This document shows, in pieces, positions 33,560 through 43,534 of a stretch of 64,000 bases of DNA (the stretch's first letter is position 1; each line of letters starts with the position of its first letter). Source of the DNA: JANQGH01 sp039177555 (lineage in GTDB: Bacteria; Pseudomonadota; Alphaproteobacteria; DSM-16000; Inquilinaceae); assembly GCA_039177555.1 (NCBI GenBank), contig JBCDFV010000007.1, positions 62,001 to 126,000 on the forward strand, given 5' to 3'. The translations under genes were made by a program, and so were the position numbers. The notes beneath the pieces are model-generated. The model saw nothing but the letters and a program-made list of their open reading frames with translations, searched no databases and was not told where the DNA came from.

Positions 33560-35193
33560 GGGCTGCCTTCCCCGCTCAGGGAGCCGTCGGCGTAGGCGGC
33601 GCGCAGCTTGGTTTTCAGCACCTTGCCCGTGGCGCCGATGGGCAGCGCCTCGACGAACACGATCTGTTCCGGCAGCCACCATTTGGCGACCTTCTCGCTG
33701 AGATAGGCGCGCACCGTATCGGCATCGACCGTCGTGTCGGCGGTCTTCACCACCGCCAGCAGGGGCCGTTCGTCCCACTTCTCGTCGGGGATGCCGATCA
33801 CGGCCGCCTGGGCAATCGCCGGGTGGCCCATGGCCGCGTTTTCCAGGTCGATCGAACTGATCCACTCGCCGCCCGACTTGATCAGATCCTTCTTGCGGTC
33901 GGTGATCTGCATGTAAGCGTCGTCATCCATGGTCGCGACGTCGCCGGTGTCGAACCAGCCATCGGCGTCATGATTGTCGCTGTGATCGAGCCGGTAATAG
34001 CCCGACGCGATCCAGGGGCCGCGCACCTTCAAGGCGCCGAAGGCGGTGCCGTCATGGGGCAACGGCCGGTCATGCTCGTCGACGATCTTCATCTCCACGC
34101 CATAGACCGGCCGCCCTTGCTTAGCCAGCTGGCCAAAGCGCTTGTCCTTATCGGCTGATTCCATGCCGGCCTTCAGCAGGCTGACGGTGCCCAGCGGGCT
34201 CATCTCCGTCATGCCCCAGGCGTGCAGCACGGTGATGCCGAACTCCTCCTGAAACGCCTCGATCATGGAGCGTGGCGCGGCCGACCCGCCGATGATGATC
34301 CGCTTCAGCGACGGCACGGTCTCGCCCGTCTGCCGCCAATGGGCCAAGAGGCCGTGCCAGATCGTCGGCACGCCCGCCGTGATCGTAACCTCTTCGTCGC
34401 GCATCAGCTGGGTCAGGCTGGCGCCGTCCAGGCCCGGCCCCGGCATGACCAGCTTCGTGCCGTTCATGGCGGCGGCGTAGGGAATGCCCCAGGCCAGCAC
34501 GTGGAACTGCGGCACGACGGGCAGCATGGCGTCGCTTTCGGCCATAGGCACGGCGGAGGGCAGGGAAAAGCCGAACGTGTGCAGCACCGTGGCCCGATGG
34601 CTGTAGAGCACGCCCTTGGGGTCGCCGGTCGTACCGGATGTGTAGCAAAGCGCCGAGGCCGTGTTCTCGTCGAACTCCGGCCAGTCATAATCGGTCGATT
34701 GCGCCGCCAACAGATCCTCGTAGCAAAGGCCGTTGTCGAGCGCGTCGGCCGGCATGCTGGCCCGGTCGGTCAGGTAGATGACGCGCTCCACCTTGGGCAA
34801 CTGGCCGATCAGCTTGGCGACAAGGGGCGCGAAGGTCAGGTCGACGCACAGAATGCGGGCCTCGGCATGGTTGATCACGAAGGCCATCTGGGTCGGGTGC
34901 AGGCGGGGGTTGATCGTATGGATCACCGCGCCCATGCCCGAGACGCCGTAATAGAGCTCAACATGGCGGTGCGTGTTCCAGGCGATCGTCGCCACGCGGT
35001 CGCCCTGGCCGATGCCGAGATCGGTCAGGGCGTTGGCAAGCTGCTTCGACCGGTTGGCGACGCCCGCGTAAGTCTCTCGGTGGATCGGCCCCTCGACCGT
35101 TCGCGTGACGATCTCGCGGTCGTGGAAGACGCTGGCCGCGTGATCCAGGATCGTTGAGATCAACAGCGGCCGATCCATCATCAGTCCGCGCAT
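33556..35193 (-). CDS. acyl-CoA synthetase (AMP-binding, medium/long-chain type)
   Basis: This 545-residue adenylate-forming enzyme activates a carboxylic acid to its CoA thioester. The P-loop YTSGTTGDPKGV is near residue 190, the A5 motif GMTEMSP is near 333, the A7/A8 hinge region FDTGDVATMD...TDRKKDLIKSGGEW follows, and the C-terminal lysine lies in ATGKVLKTKLR. The pattern best fits AlkK/FadD-like fatty acyl-CoA ligases. It lies downstream of enoyl-CoA hydratase and ASCH genes on the same strand, at the far end of the benzoate importer operon. A role in dicarboxylate or fatty-acid activation is possible. The N-terminal MRGLMMD offers several starts. Confidence 0.88.
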   Translation of the reverse strand: MRGLMMDRPLLISTILDHAASVFHDREIVTRTVEGPIHRETYAGVANRSKQLANALTDLGIGQGDRVATIAWNTHRHVELYYGVSGMGAVIHTINPRLHPTQMAFVINHAEARILCVDLTFAPLVAKLIGQLPKVERVIYLTDRASMPADALDNGLCYEDLLAAQSTDYDWPEFDENTASALCYTSGTTGDPKGVLYSHRATVLHTFGFSLPSAVPMAESDAMLPVVPQFHVLAWGIPYAAAMNGTKLVMPGPGLDGASLTQLMRDEEVTITAGVPTIWHGLLAHWRQTGETVPSLKRIIIGGSAAPRSMIEAFQEEFGITVLHAWGMTEMSPLGTVSLLKAGMESADKDKRFGQLAKQGRPVYGVEMKIVDEHDRPLPHDGTAFGALKVRGPWIASGYYRLDHSDNHDADGWFDTGDVATMDDDAYMQITDRKKDLIKSGGEWISSIDLENAAMGHPAIAQAAVIGIPDEKWDERPLLAVVKTADTTVDADTVRAYLSEKVAKWWLPEQIVFVEALPIGATGKVLKTKLRAAYADGSLSGEGSP

Positions 35194-35256
35194 GGCTACC
35201 CTCCCTGTCTTTTGTTCAGGACAGGGTCGCGCGTTCGTTGGCCGGGCGCAACCGGA

Positions 35257-35736
35257 CTAAGTGTCCGCGTGTTCCTGCGGCCAGATCACCGTGAACCGCT
35301 CAAAGACGGTCTCCATGTCGTCGGTGAAGACGAAACCCTCGCGCGCTGCCTCACGGCTGAAAAAGCTGCGATGGGCGTCCAGCCACCATTGCCGGGTGCG
35401 GTCGCCCTCGCCCTCATCCCACGCAAACTGGTCATCGACCTGGTTCATAGGTTTCACGGTGACTTCCGTTGTGCGCCAGATGCAGCGGGGTGCGCCCGCG
35501 CCGTCCAGCACGATCACCAAATCACCAACGGCGGGCATCTTTTCGCCGCCCTCGGTGAAATCCCGTAACAGGCCCGCGGTTGCCCGCTTGCGGCCTTCGA
35601 CGATCAGGCCGGCCAGCTCGGTTTGCATGGCCGGGCTGTCGCCACAGCTCAGCGCCTCATAGTTGTCGCCGCTATGGCCCGTCGACTGCTTGAAGGCTTG
35701 CCAAAAGGCTTGGACGGCGTCACTTGGCGTCGTCAT
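35257..35736 (-). CDS. ASCH domain protein
   Basis: This 159-residue protein matches the ASCH family (PUA-like fold): a substrate-proximal GRKRATAGLL stretch at about 49-58, PAVGDLVIVLDGAGAPRCIWRTTEV in the middle, the acidic EGEGDRT motif at about 110-116, and a closing HRSFFSR. Some family members cleave RNA. I start it at ATG 35736; an in-frame extension to 35781 would overlap the enoyl-CoA hydratase more deeply. It overlaps that gene by 17 bases and probably is cotranscribed. Its function in a catabolic setting is unclear. Confidence 0.86.
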   Translation of the reverse strand: MTTPSDAVQAFWQAFKQSTGHSGDNYEALSCGDSPAMQTELAGLIVEGRKRATAGLLRDFTEGGEKMPAVGDLVIVLDGAGAPRCIWRTTEVTVKPMNQVDDQFAWDEGEGDRTRQWWLDAHRSFFSREAAREGFVFTDDMETVFERFTVIWPQEHADT

Positions 35737-36505
35737 CGGCTTTCCCCTTCTTCGCTTCCAAGAACGCGCGCATGCCGGCAACGGCCTCCGGACTGGTCTG
35801 GGCCAGTGCGGTCGCCAGGCTCTCGGTGAAAAGCCCTTCGGACGGCGCCATCTCGTCGATGCGGGCGATGGCGTTCAGGATCATGTAGTTGGACAAGGGC
35901 GCATTGCCGACGATGGTCTCGGCCAGGGACAGCGCGCGTTCCATCGCCTCGCCCGCGTCGACCGTATAGTGCGACAGGCCGAGCCTCAGGCCGTCGTCGG
36001 CATCATAGGTGCGGCCGGTCAGCATCATCTCGACCATGCGGCCCTGTCCGATCGTGCGGGCCACGCGCACGCTGCCGCCGCCGCCGACGAAAATGCCTCG
36101 CCGCCCCTCGGGCAGGCCGTAGAAGGTCGATGGTTCGGCCACGCGCACATGGCTCGACAAGGCCAGTTCGAGACCGCCGCCGATGACCGCGCCGTGCAGC
36201 GCCGCGACGACGGGCAGGCCGCCGAACTGGATCTTGTGAAAGGTCGCATGCCAACGCTGGCTGTGCCGCATGACCTCGAACGGGTCGCGCTCGGCGTGCT
36301 CGCTCAAATCCAGGCCGGCGCAGAAATGCTCGCCCGCGCCCGCCAGAACGACTGCCTTGGTCTCGGCCGGCGGCTCTGAAAAAATCCTATCGAGCTCGTC
36401 GATCAGCCTGTCGTTGACGGCGTTGCGCTTGGCCGGCCGGTTCAGCGTGACGACCGCGATGGCGCCGCGCTGGTCGACCGTCAGCGTCTTGAAGGTCTCC
36501 GTCAT
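35720..36505 (-). CDS. crotonase-family protein (enoyl-CoA hydratase-like)
   Basis: The 261-residue protein has the crotonase fold: an oxyanion-hole strand GEHFCAGLDLSEH near residue 58, GGGLELALSSH near 108, and LPEGRRGIFVGGGGSVRV near 127. The glutamate of PEGRRG is kept, while the other catalytic glutamate position is less clear, so hydratase activity is plausible but not assured. It lies 27 bases after the thioesterase on the same strand. Together with the ligase and thioesterase it could serve beta-oxidation of the dehydroadipyl-CoA made by the box pathway, which is inference from position. Confidence 0.83.
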   Translation of the reverse strand: MTETFKTLTVDQRGAIAVVTLNRPAKRNAVNDRLIDELDRIFSEPPAETKAVVLAGAGEHFCAGLDLSEHAERDPFEVMRHSQRWHATFHKIQFGGLPVVAALHGAVIGGGLELALSSHVRVAEPSTFYGLPEGRRGIFVGGGGSVRVARTIGQGRMVEMMLTGRTYDADDGLRLGLSHYTVDAGEAMERALSLAETIVGNAPLSNYMILNAIARIDEMAPSEGLFTESLATALAQTSPEAVAGMRAFLEAKKGKADDDAK

Positions 36506-36532
36506 CGGCCGGACCGTATCACGCGGCCCGGG

Positions 36533-36970
36533 TCATGGCACGTTTGCCGGGGTGTCGGTCTCGGCCATGAAATCGGCCATGCGTGCGGCCAACGTCTCGG
36601 GGATGCGGACGGATTTCAGCTTGTCGAGATCGGTGTAAACCACGGTCAGCTTTGCCTTCAGGCGATTTTCCCCGTTGCACGAGCCGACGATGGCAAGGTC
36701 GATCGCGCTGCGGCCGATTTTCAACACGGTCATCGACAGGCGAAGCACATCGCCCATGCGGCTGGGTTTTTGGAAGTGCACCTTGATGTCGACCATCGGC
36801 GTGCCGCGCCGTTCCTCGAAATGCAGTGCGGCCCATGGCGTTTCCAGCGGGCCGGCGAACCAGTCCTCGACCATCTGATTGAACATCAGGAAATAGCGCG
36901 GATAGAACACGATTCCGGCGACATCGCAATGCTCGAACCGGATCGGGAAATCGAGATCGAAACTGGTCAC
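36533..36970 (-). CDS. acyl-CoA thioesterase (4-hydroxybenzoyl-CoA thioesterase family, hotdog fold)
   Basis: The 145-residue hotdog protein opens MTSFDLDFPIRFEHCDVAGIVFYPRYF, the 4HBT motif with the catalytic Asp in CDVAGIVFYPRY. It starts at GTG 36970, overlapping the MBL gene's stop by four bases (GTGA). In benzoyl-CoA clusters such thioesterases act as a safety valve that frees CoA from dead-end thioesters. That role fits here because the cluster makes benzoyl-CoA. A long frame covering both this gene and the MBL gene in a different phase is not real. Confidence 0.88.
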   Translation of the reverse strand: MTSFDLDFPIRFEHCDVAGIVFYPRYFLMFNQMVEDWFAGPLETPWAALHFEERRGTPMVDIKVHFQKPSRMGDVLRLSMTVLKIGRSAIDLAIVGSCNGENRLKAKLTVVYTDLDKLKSVRIPETLAARMADFMAETDTPANVP

Positions 36971-38034
36971 GACGGCTGTTTCCTCTCGTCCGCCAGGCTG
37001 ATGGTGGGCCGTTCGGTCGCGTACCGCCTGACGCCGTCCTCGTCCGACGCAAGCAAATAGCCGCGCCGCGCAAGATAGGTGAGATGGGCCACGGCTTCGC
37101 CCAGCGCGAAGACGATCTGGTGATCGTCCATGGCCCGATCGAACAGGGTCGGGATCAGCTCGGTCGCCGATTTCGGTGCGTTGACGCACGCCGCAAGCGC
37201 CGCGTTCAGCCGATGTTCGTGATGCCCGGCCAGTTCCACAAGCCGCTCTGGAACGCCGCGGAAGGGCGTCCGGTGTCCCGGCAGGGCCAGCGTCTCCGAC
37301 GGCAGCCAGGCGAAGGCGTTGAGCGTGTCGAGGAAATCTGTCAGCGGATCGGCGTCCGGCTGGGCCCAAAGCACGGAGATGTTCGGCGTGATCTTGGGCA
37401 GGATCTGATCGCCGGCGATCAACAGGTTTTCCGCCTCGCACCACAGGCAGGCATGGGCCGGCGAGTGGCCACGGCCCGTCACCACCCGCCATTGCCGGCC
37501 GCCGATGGCCAAGACGTCGTCTTCGGTCAACGGGTCGATCGTCTCGACGATCGGTTCGATGCGTTCGCGGAAGACGTTGCCGCGCAGCGCCAGCCGATCG
37601 AGCGTTTCTTGGTCTAGCCCGTGAAGGGCGAAGAACGCCTGCTGGCCGGCCACGAATTCCGCCGCGCTGCGGGTGCTGATATGGGTGGCGAGGCGCCATT
37701 CCTCCGGCGCCATGGCGACGGGGGCGTCGACACGCTGCGACAGATAGCCGGTGAGGCCGGCATGGTCCGGGTGGAAGTGCGTCGCGATAATGCGGTTGAT
37801 GGGCCGGCCGGCGAGCGCGGTTGTCAGCGCCGTCTCCCAATGATGCTTGATCGCGTCGGTCGACATGCCGGTGTCGATGATGACCCAGCCATCGCCATTG
37901 TCCAGAACCCAGAGATTGACATGGTTCAGGGCGAAGGGCAGCGGCATTTGCAGCCAGAAGATGCCGTCTAGCACCTCGGTCGGATGGCCTTGCGGCGGCA
38001 ACGGGAAGGGTGTCGGGCTGCGATCGTCGGGCAT
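36967..38034 (-). CDS. metallo-beta-lactamase-fold hydrolase
   Basis: This 355-residue MBL protein has the metal motif THFHPDHAG with His86, His88, Asp90 and His91, and further ligands expected at GRGHSPAHA near residue 191 and the downstream HRTPF. A C-terminal helical extension (about 260-345) resembles that of glyoxalase-II-like and thioesterase-like family members with a winged-helix tail. Such MBL proteins often accompany enoyl-CoA hydratase genes and may hydrolyse thioesters or lactones. It starts four bases after the hydrolase stop and couples to the thioesterase. Confidence 0.87.
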   Translation of the reverse strand: MPDDRSPTPFPLPPQGHPTEVLDGIFWLQMPLPFALNHVNLWVLDNGDGWVIIDTGMSTDAIKHHWETALTTALAGRPINRIIATHFHPDHAGLTGYLSQRVDAPVAMAPEEWRLATHISTRSAAEFVAGQQAFFALHGLDQETLDRLALRGNVFRERIEPIVETIDPLTEDDVLAIGGRQWRVVTGRGHSPAHACLWCEAENLLIAGDQILPKITPNISVLWAQPDADPLTDFLDTLNAFAWLPSETLALPGHRTPFRGVPERLVELAGHHEHRLNAALAACVNAPKSATELIPTLFDRAMDDHQIVFALGEAVAHLTYLARRGYLLASDEDGVRRYATERPTISLADERKQPS

Positions 38035-38037
38035 GGC

Positions 38038-38796
38038 TCAAAGTTCCTTGATGAACCCGGCCATCGCGTCGAGCGTGGCCTGTTCCTGATCGCGATGGGG
38101 CGAGTGGCGGCAGTCGGGCAAGACGAGCTTGCTCACGGGCCCCTTGGCTTTGGCGGCGATGGCCTCAAGCTGGGCCAGCGTGCCGTACTCATCGTCCGCG
38201 CCCTGAATTGCCAGGATCGGGCAGGTGATTGCCGGCAGATACTCCTCGATGTTCCAGGCCCGAAAGTCCGGGTGCAGCCAGATGTCGTTCCAGCCCCAGA
38301 AGACGTTGTCGACATTGTCGTGGTACCGGCCCAGCTTGGCCGCCAGATCGGTCTTCTCAAAGACCGTCTTGGCCTTGGCGATGCTGTCGACCGTCAAATC
38401 CTCGACGAACACGTGCGGTGCCTCGAGGATCAGGCCGCTCACCGGCCGAACGCCGGAACCGGCGTGGATCAAGGCGATCGAGGCGCCGTCCGAATGCCCG
38501 ATCAGGATCGGGCGGTCGATGCCCAGCCTGTCCAGCAGGTCGGGCAGACTCTCCAACGCCTCGTCATGCATGTAGTCCACGGCGCGCGAGCCGACCAGCG
38601 GGTCCGACCGGCCATAGCCGTAGCGCGAATAGACCAGGGTGGGGCAGCGCGTGGCCGCCGCCACCTTGGCCGGAAAGTCCTTCCACAGCGCGGCGGAGCC
38701 CAATCCTTCGTGCAGGAACACAAGCGTCGGACGCTCCGCATCGCCCGGGATATGCGCGACCTCCAGCCGGTGGCCGCGTATGGTCATGAACGACAC
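38038..38796 (-). CDS. alpha/beta hydrolase
   Basis: The 252-residue protein has the alpha/beta-hydrolase fold with nucleophile Ser102 in GHSDG, an oxyanion stretch FLHEGLGS at 28-35, an acid residue in GADDEY and a late DCRHSPHRD histidine. The variant H-E-G instead of H-G is typical of a subgroup near box and phenylacetate genes. In described box operons an alpha/beta hydrolase or lactonase is often present and may clear reactive lactones formed from the epoxide; whether this one does is inference. It follows livF after four bases, on the same strand. Confidence 0.85.
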   Translation of the reverse strand: MSFMTIRGHRLEVAHIPGDAERPTLVFLHEGLGSAALWKDFPAKVAAATRCPTLVYSRYGYGRSDPLVGSRAVDYMHDEALESLPDLLDRLGIDRPILIGHSDGASIALIHAGSGVRPVSGLILEAPHVFVEDLTVDSIAKAKTVFEKTDLAAKLGRYHDNVDNVFWGWNDIWLHPDFRAWNIEEYLPAITCPILAIQGADDEYGTLAQLEAIAAKAKGPVSKLVLPDCRHSPHRDQEQATLDAMAGFIKEL

Positions 38797-38800
38797 GGCG

Positions 38801-39509
<709 letters not shown>

Positions 39510-39517
<8 letters not shown>

Positions 39518-40268
39518 CGTCCTCATCCTCGCCGAGATAGGCCTCGCGCACGACGGTGCTCGCGCGGATGGCCTGCGGTGACCCGCTTTCCAGCACCGCG
39601 CCATTGACCATCACGGTCAAGCGGTCGGCCACGGAGAAGACCACATCCATGTCGTGTTCGACCAGGACGACGGCATGGCCGGCGACCAGGCTGCGCAGCA
39701 GCGCGACCATGCGCTCCGTTTCCTCCGGCCCCATGCCGGCGAGGGGCTCGTCCAGCAACAGGACGTTCGGCTCGGTCGCCAGCGTCATGGCGATCTCAAG
39801 CTGCCGTTGCTCGCCATGGCTCAGCGCCGAGGCCGGCCGGTCGTCGGCGGCGCGCAGGCCGACCCGTTCCAAGGCGGCGTGCGCGCGGTCGATCAGGTCG
39901 CCCCGGCGGGTTACGGCGGTGATCAGCCCAAGCCCGCCGCCGACGCGGGACTGGGCGGCCAGGCGCACATTCTCCAGCGCGGTCATCTCCGCGAGAATGT
40001 TGGTCTTTTGGTAGGATCGACCGACGCCCTTTTTCGAGACCTGATCGGCGCGTAGGCCGGCGATGTTCTCGCCGTTCAGGTAGATGGCGCCGCTGGACGG
40101 TTTCAGATCGCCGGACAGCATGTTGATCAGCGTGGTCTTGCCCGCGCCGTTTGGCCCGATCACCGCATGCAACAGGCCGATGGGGAATTCCAGCGAGACG
40201 TCGCTGACGGCGCGCAGGCCGCCGAAGCTTTTCGACAGCGTATCGGTACGCAGCAGCGTTTCGCTCAC
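39510..40268 (-). CDS. livG: branched-chain-type ABC transporter ATP-binding protein (LivG-like)
   Basis: This 252-residue ATPase has Walker A GPNGAGKTTL near residue 38, signature LSHGEQRQLEIAMTLA near 155, and Walker B LLLDEPLAGMGPEET. GTG 40268 starts it and overlaps the livM stop by four bases (GTGA). The signature has SHGEQ in place of SGGQ, which is normal for LivG. It pairs with LivF to drive the HAAT-type importer. A longer in-frame read-through to 41108 belongs to the antisense of livM and is rejected. Confidence 0.93.
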
Positions 40269-41383
40269 GTCGCCTGCTCCGCCTCGCTCTTGGCCGACCG
40301 GCGGCCGGACCGCAGATAGGCGGCGAGATCCTCGATCAGGCCGGACAGGCCGCGCGGCAGCACGATCACGATGGCGATGATCACCACGCCCTCGACCAGC
40401 AGGTAATAGTCGGTGGCGGCGCGATGCGGGTCCATCTCCGTCAGGCCGATGGCGTTGGAGGCCGTGACGCCGTATTCGATGGCGATTTCGGCCAGTTCCC
40501 GCAGCGCCTCCAGCGCGAGCGCGCCCAGGATCGGCCCATAGATCGTGCCCATGCCGCCCAGAATGACCATCAGCAGGATCTCGGCCGACATGTGCCAGCC
40601 GGCCAGTTCCGGGTTCACGAACAGGCTTTGTACCGCCCAAAGATAGCCGGCGAGCCCACCCAGCAGGCCCGCGATGACGAAGCTGGCCAGCTTGTAGCCA
40701 TAGACCGGATAGCCGAGCGCGCGCATGCGGTGCTCGTTCACGCGAATGCCCTGGATTACGTGGCCGAACAGGGATCGCAGCAGCACGGCCAGAAAGGCGT
40801 AGACGGCCAACATGCAGGCCAGCGTGACGTAATAGAGCGTGAACGGCGCCCGCGCGCCGCCCTCGATCAGTTGGTAGCGGTCGCGCAGTTCCGGCAGGTC
40901 GATGCCCAGCGCGTCGAAGGTCGGCACGGCATTGACATAGACGCCGTCCGGGCTGCCGCCGATCGGCGTGTCGTGGAACAGGAAGAACACCATCTGCCCG
41001 AAGGCTAACGTGACCATCAGGAAGAAGATGCCCTTCGTGCGCAGGGACAGGGCGCCGATGACGAGGGCGGCGAGCCCCGCCAGACCGACCGCTGCGGGAA
41101 GGGTCCACCAGACGCTGGCGGCCGTGAAGCCGGGCGTGAAGAAGTAAACGGAATAGGCCGCTATGCCGAAAAAGGCGGCATGACCGAGGCTGACCAGGCC
41201 GGTGAAGCCGACCAGCAGGTTCAGGCTCATCGCCAGGATGGCGAAAACCATCACCTTGGTGCCAAGCTGAACGTAGAACGTGCTGCCGACCAGCGGGAAC
41301 AGGGCGAACACGGCCAGGCCGACGAGCAGGAACAGCCGCACCAGCCCGTTGGCGCCGTTGTCCGTTGTGGTGGCGCCGATCAT
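40265..41383 (-). CDS. livM: branched-chain-type ABC transporter permease (LivM-like)
   Basis: This 372-residue permease has about nine hydrophobic segments, an N-terminal MSLNLLVGFTGLVSLGHAAFFG motif and a late LRSLFGHVIQGIRVNEHRMRALGYPV EAA-like loop. Its start ATG shares a base with the livH stop (TGATG at 41381-41385), so translation is coupled. A C-terminal polar tail of about 25 residues is longer than usual. It forms a heterodimeric channel with LivH for the aromatic-acid importer inferred from the neighbouring benzoate genes. Confidence 0.93.
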   Translation of the reverse strand: MIGATTTDNGANGLVRLFLLVGLAVFALFPLVGSTFYVQLGTKVMVFAILAMSLNLLVGFTGLVSLGHAAFFGIAAYSVYFFTPGFTAASVWWTLPAAVGLAGLAALVIGALSLRTKGIFFLMVTLAFGQMVFFLFHDTPIGGSPDGVYVNAVPTFDALGIDLPELRDRYQLIEGGARAPFTLYYVTLACMLAVYAFLAVLLRSLFGHVIQGIRVNEHRMRALGYPVYGYKLASFVIAGLLGGLAGYLWAVQSLFVNPELAGWHMSAEILLMVILGGMGTIYGPILGALALEALRELAEIAIEYGVTASNAIGLTEMDPHRAATDYYLLVEGVVIIAIVIVLPRGLSGLIEDLAAYLRSGRRSAKSEAEQAT

Positions 41384-42270
41384 CAGGCGGGCCGCCCGAA
41401 CAGGCCGGTCGGCCGCCACAGCAGGACCGCGGCCATCAGGAGGTAGACCGACATGCCCGCCGCCTCGGGCACGATGACCTTGGCGAAGGTGTCGACGAAG
41501 CCGATCAGCAAGGCGCCGTAAAAGGCGCCCTTCACCGAACCGATGCCGCCGATGACGACGACGACGAAGGAGATGATCAGGTAACGGCCGCTGATCCCCG
41601 GCTCTACCGACGCGACCGGCGCCTCAAGCAGCCCGGCCAGCGCGGCGAGGCCGGTGCCTAGGCCAAAGACCGCCGCATAGACGAAGGTGATGTTGATGCC
41701 CAGCGCCTGCACCATCTCGCGGTTGTAGGCGCCGGCACGGATCATCATGCCGAGGCGCGTGCGGCTGATCAGCAGGTAGAGCCCCAGCGCGACCAACAGG
41801 CAGATCACCGAAATCGCCAGCCGGTAGGCCGGATAGGATTGGACGCCCAGCAGCGGGATCGAGAAATCCAGCGCCTCTGGCGTCAGGGCGCGGTGCGTGT
41901 CCTCGCCGAACATCATGCCCCTGACCTCTTCGAAGATCAGGATCAGGCCGAAGGTCAACAGGACTTGGTACAGGTGGTCGCGTTCGTAGAAGAACCGGAA
42001 CAACAGGCGTTCCAACACGTAGCCGAGCGCGATGCCGGCTGCCACGCCGATGGGCAGGGCCAGCCAGAACGACCCGGTCGCCTCGGCGACGGCATAGGCC
42101 GCATAGGCGCCGACCATGTAAAAGCTGCCATGGGCGAGATTGATGATGCCCATGATGCCGAAAATCAGGGTCAGGCCGCTGGCGATCAGGAACAGCAAGA
42201 GGCCCTGCTGCGTCGCGTTCAGAAGCTGAACCAGAAAGATCGCCGGGTCGGCAAAGACGTCGAAACTCAT
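41383..42270 (-). CDS. livH: branched-chain-type ABC transporter permease (LivH-like)
   Basis: This 295-residue permease has about eight hydrophobic segments, the opening motif LLLFLIASGLTLIFGIMGIINLAHGSFYMVGAY, and the loop ISRTRLGMMIRAGAYNREMVQALGIN. I start it at ATG 42270; a TTG three codons upstream is possible. It follows the LivK-like gene with a strong stem-loop between, and leads into livM with one shared base. Such stem-loops commonly lower permease expression relative to the binding protein. Confidence 0.92.
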   Translation of the reverse strand: MSFDVFADPAIFLVQLLNATQQGLLLFLIASGLTLIFGIMGIINLAHGSFYMVGAYAAYAVAEATGSFWLALPIGVAAGIALGYVLERLLFRFFYERDHLYQVLLTFGLILIFEEVRGMMFGEDTHRALTPEALDFSIPLLGVQSYPAYRLAISVICLLVALGLYLLISRTRLGMMIRAGAYNREMVQALGINITFVYAAVFGLGTGLAALAGLLEAPVASVEPGISGRYLIISFVVVVIGGIGSVKGAFYGALLIGFVDTFAKVIVPEAAGMSVYLLMAAVLLWRPTGLFGRPA

Positions 42271-42304
42271 TCGCGGCAAGCCCGGGCTTCAGGGGGAAAA
42301 CCGA

Positions 42305-42328
42305 CGGGGCCGGACGTTGCCGGCCCCG
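42305..42328 (-). terminator. livK-livH intergenic stem-loop (attenuating hairpin)
   Basis: Read either way, CGGGGCCGG (42305-42313) pairs perfectly with CCGGCCCCG (42320-42328) around a six-base loop. Downstream on the minus strand is TCGGTTTTCC, a weak T-run. The position between the binding-protein gene and the permease gene suggests partial termination or mRNA protection rather than a full stop. Confidence 0.6.
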
Positions 42329-42350
42329 CCTTTGGAACGCAAGCGGTTCC

Positions 42351-43508
42351 TTACATCGAGCAACCGGGTGCCGGATCCTCAAGCGCCGGGGCGGCGATAT
42401 CGATCACCACATTCTGGCCATCGCGGGCCTCGCGCAGATAGATGTCCTGCACCGGATTGTGCGAACTGGACATGTTGAACGTGCCGCGCGGGCTTTCGAT
42501 CGTGGCGCTGGCCATGGCCTCGCTTAACGCGTCCAGATCGCCGACGTCGCACGAGACGACCTCCAGCGCTTGGGCGATCAACTGGCCCGTGTCGTAGCCC
42601 TGCATGGCGTAGACGTCGGACTCGCGGCCCGTCGCCGCCTCGAACGCCTCGCGGAAATGGGCATCGACCGGATTGTCGAGGCCGTCGGCATAGTGAAGCG
42701 TGGTCAGCAGGCCTTCGGCGGCATCGCCTTGCGCGTCAAGCACGCCTTCGGTCAGAAAGCCGGAGCCGTAGAGCGGGATCGTCTCCTTCAGGCCGGCGTC
42801 GTCATAGTCGTTGACGAACTGAACGGCACCGCCGCCGGCGAAGAAGACGAAGACGGCGTCAGGCTGAATGCCGGCGATCTGCGTCAGCAGCGGCTGGAAG
42901 TTGGTGTCCGGGAACGGGATGAAAAGCTGTTCGACCACCTCGCCGCCGGCGGCCTCGAACGATTCCGCAAAGGCCTCGGTCGCCTGGTGCCCTGCGCCAT
43001 AGTCCCACGACAGGGTCACGGCCGTCCGCGCACCGCGATCGTAGGCGACGGTGCCCGACGGATAGGCCGGCTGCCAGTTGGAGAAAGAGGTGCGGAAGAT
43101 GTTGGGCGCACACAGCTCCGCCGTCGCCTGGCGGACGCCGGCATTGGGAATGATCAGCGGTGTGCCGGTCTCGCGCACGACCTGGACCATGCCCATGGCA
43201 ACGCCGGAATGAACCGGCCCGACCAGGATGTCGACCAGGTCGCGGTCGATCAGCCGGCGAGCATTTTCCGGGCCGCGCGAGGGGTCGGCCTCGGAATCGA
43301 GCTGAATGTACTCGATATTGCAGCCGCCATTGTTCCGCTCTGCCATGGCCAGTTCCATGGCCTCGGTGATGTTCTGGCCCAAAAGCGCGAACGTGCCGGA
43401 ATAGGGCAGCATGACCCCGATGCGGATCGGCGTGTCCTGCGCCATGGCGGTGCCGCTGATCGCGGCCAGCGCGATTGCCGCGCTTGCGAGTTTCGTTGCG
43501 ATGGTCAT
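42351..43508 (-). CDS. ABC transporter substrate-binding protein (LivK/aromatic-acid type)
   Basis: The 385-residue protein has a signal peptide (about residues 1-23, ending GTAMAQ), then a Peripla_BP_6 domain opening IRIGVMLPYSGTFALLGQN. The conserved VGPVHSGVAMG and FRTSFSNWQPAY are features of binders for benzoate and related aromatics in box and bzd clusters. Two late cysteines (CDVG near 326 and the penultimate Cys) may form a disulfide. A TGCA-N6-TGCA site lies in front of it on the minus strand. Substrate assignment rests on context and has not been shown. Confidence 0.9.
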   Translation of the reverse strand: MTIATKLASAAIALAAISGTAMAQDTPIRIGVMLPYSGTFALLGQNITEAMELAMAERNNGGCNIEYIQLDSEADPSRGPENARRLIDRDLVDILVGPVHSGVAMGMVQVVRETGTPLIIPNAGVRQATAELCAPNIFRTSFSNWQPAYPSGTVAYDRGARTAVTLSWDYGAGHQATEAFAESFEAAGGEVVEQLFIPFPDTNFQPLLTQIAGIQPDAVFVFFAGGGAVQFVNDYDDAGLKETIPLYGSGFLTEGVLDAQGDAAEGLLTTLHYADGLDNPVDAHFREAFEAATGRESDVYAMQGYDTGQLIAQALEVVSCDVGDLDALSEAMASATIESPRGTFNMSSSHNPVQDIYLREARDGQNVVIDIAAPALEDPAPGCSM

Positions 43509-43534
43509 CGACCGTCTCCTCCCTGTTGGTGGAT

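Noticed and set aside
36533..38041. Minus-strand frame of about 500 codons joining the thioesterase to a second protein
   Set aside because: Only its last 145 codons are coding (thioesterase). The upstream part is another phase of the MBL gene, which has the metal motif in its own frame.
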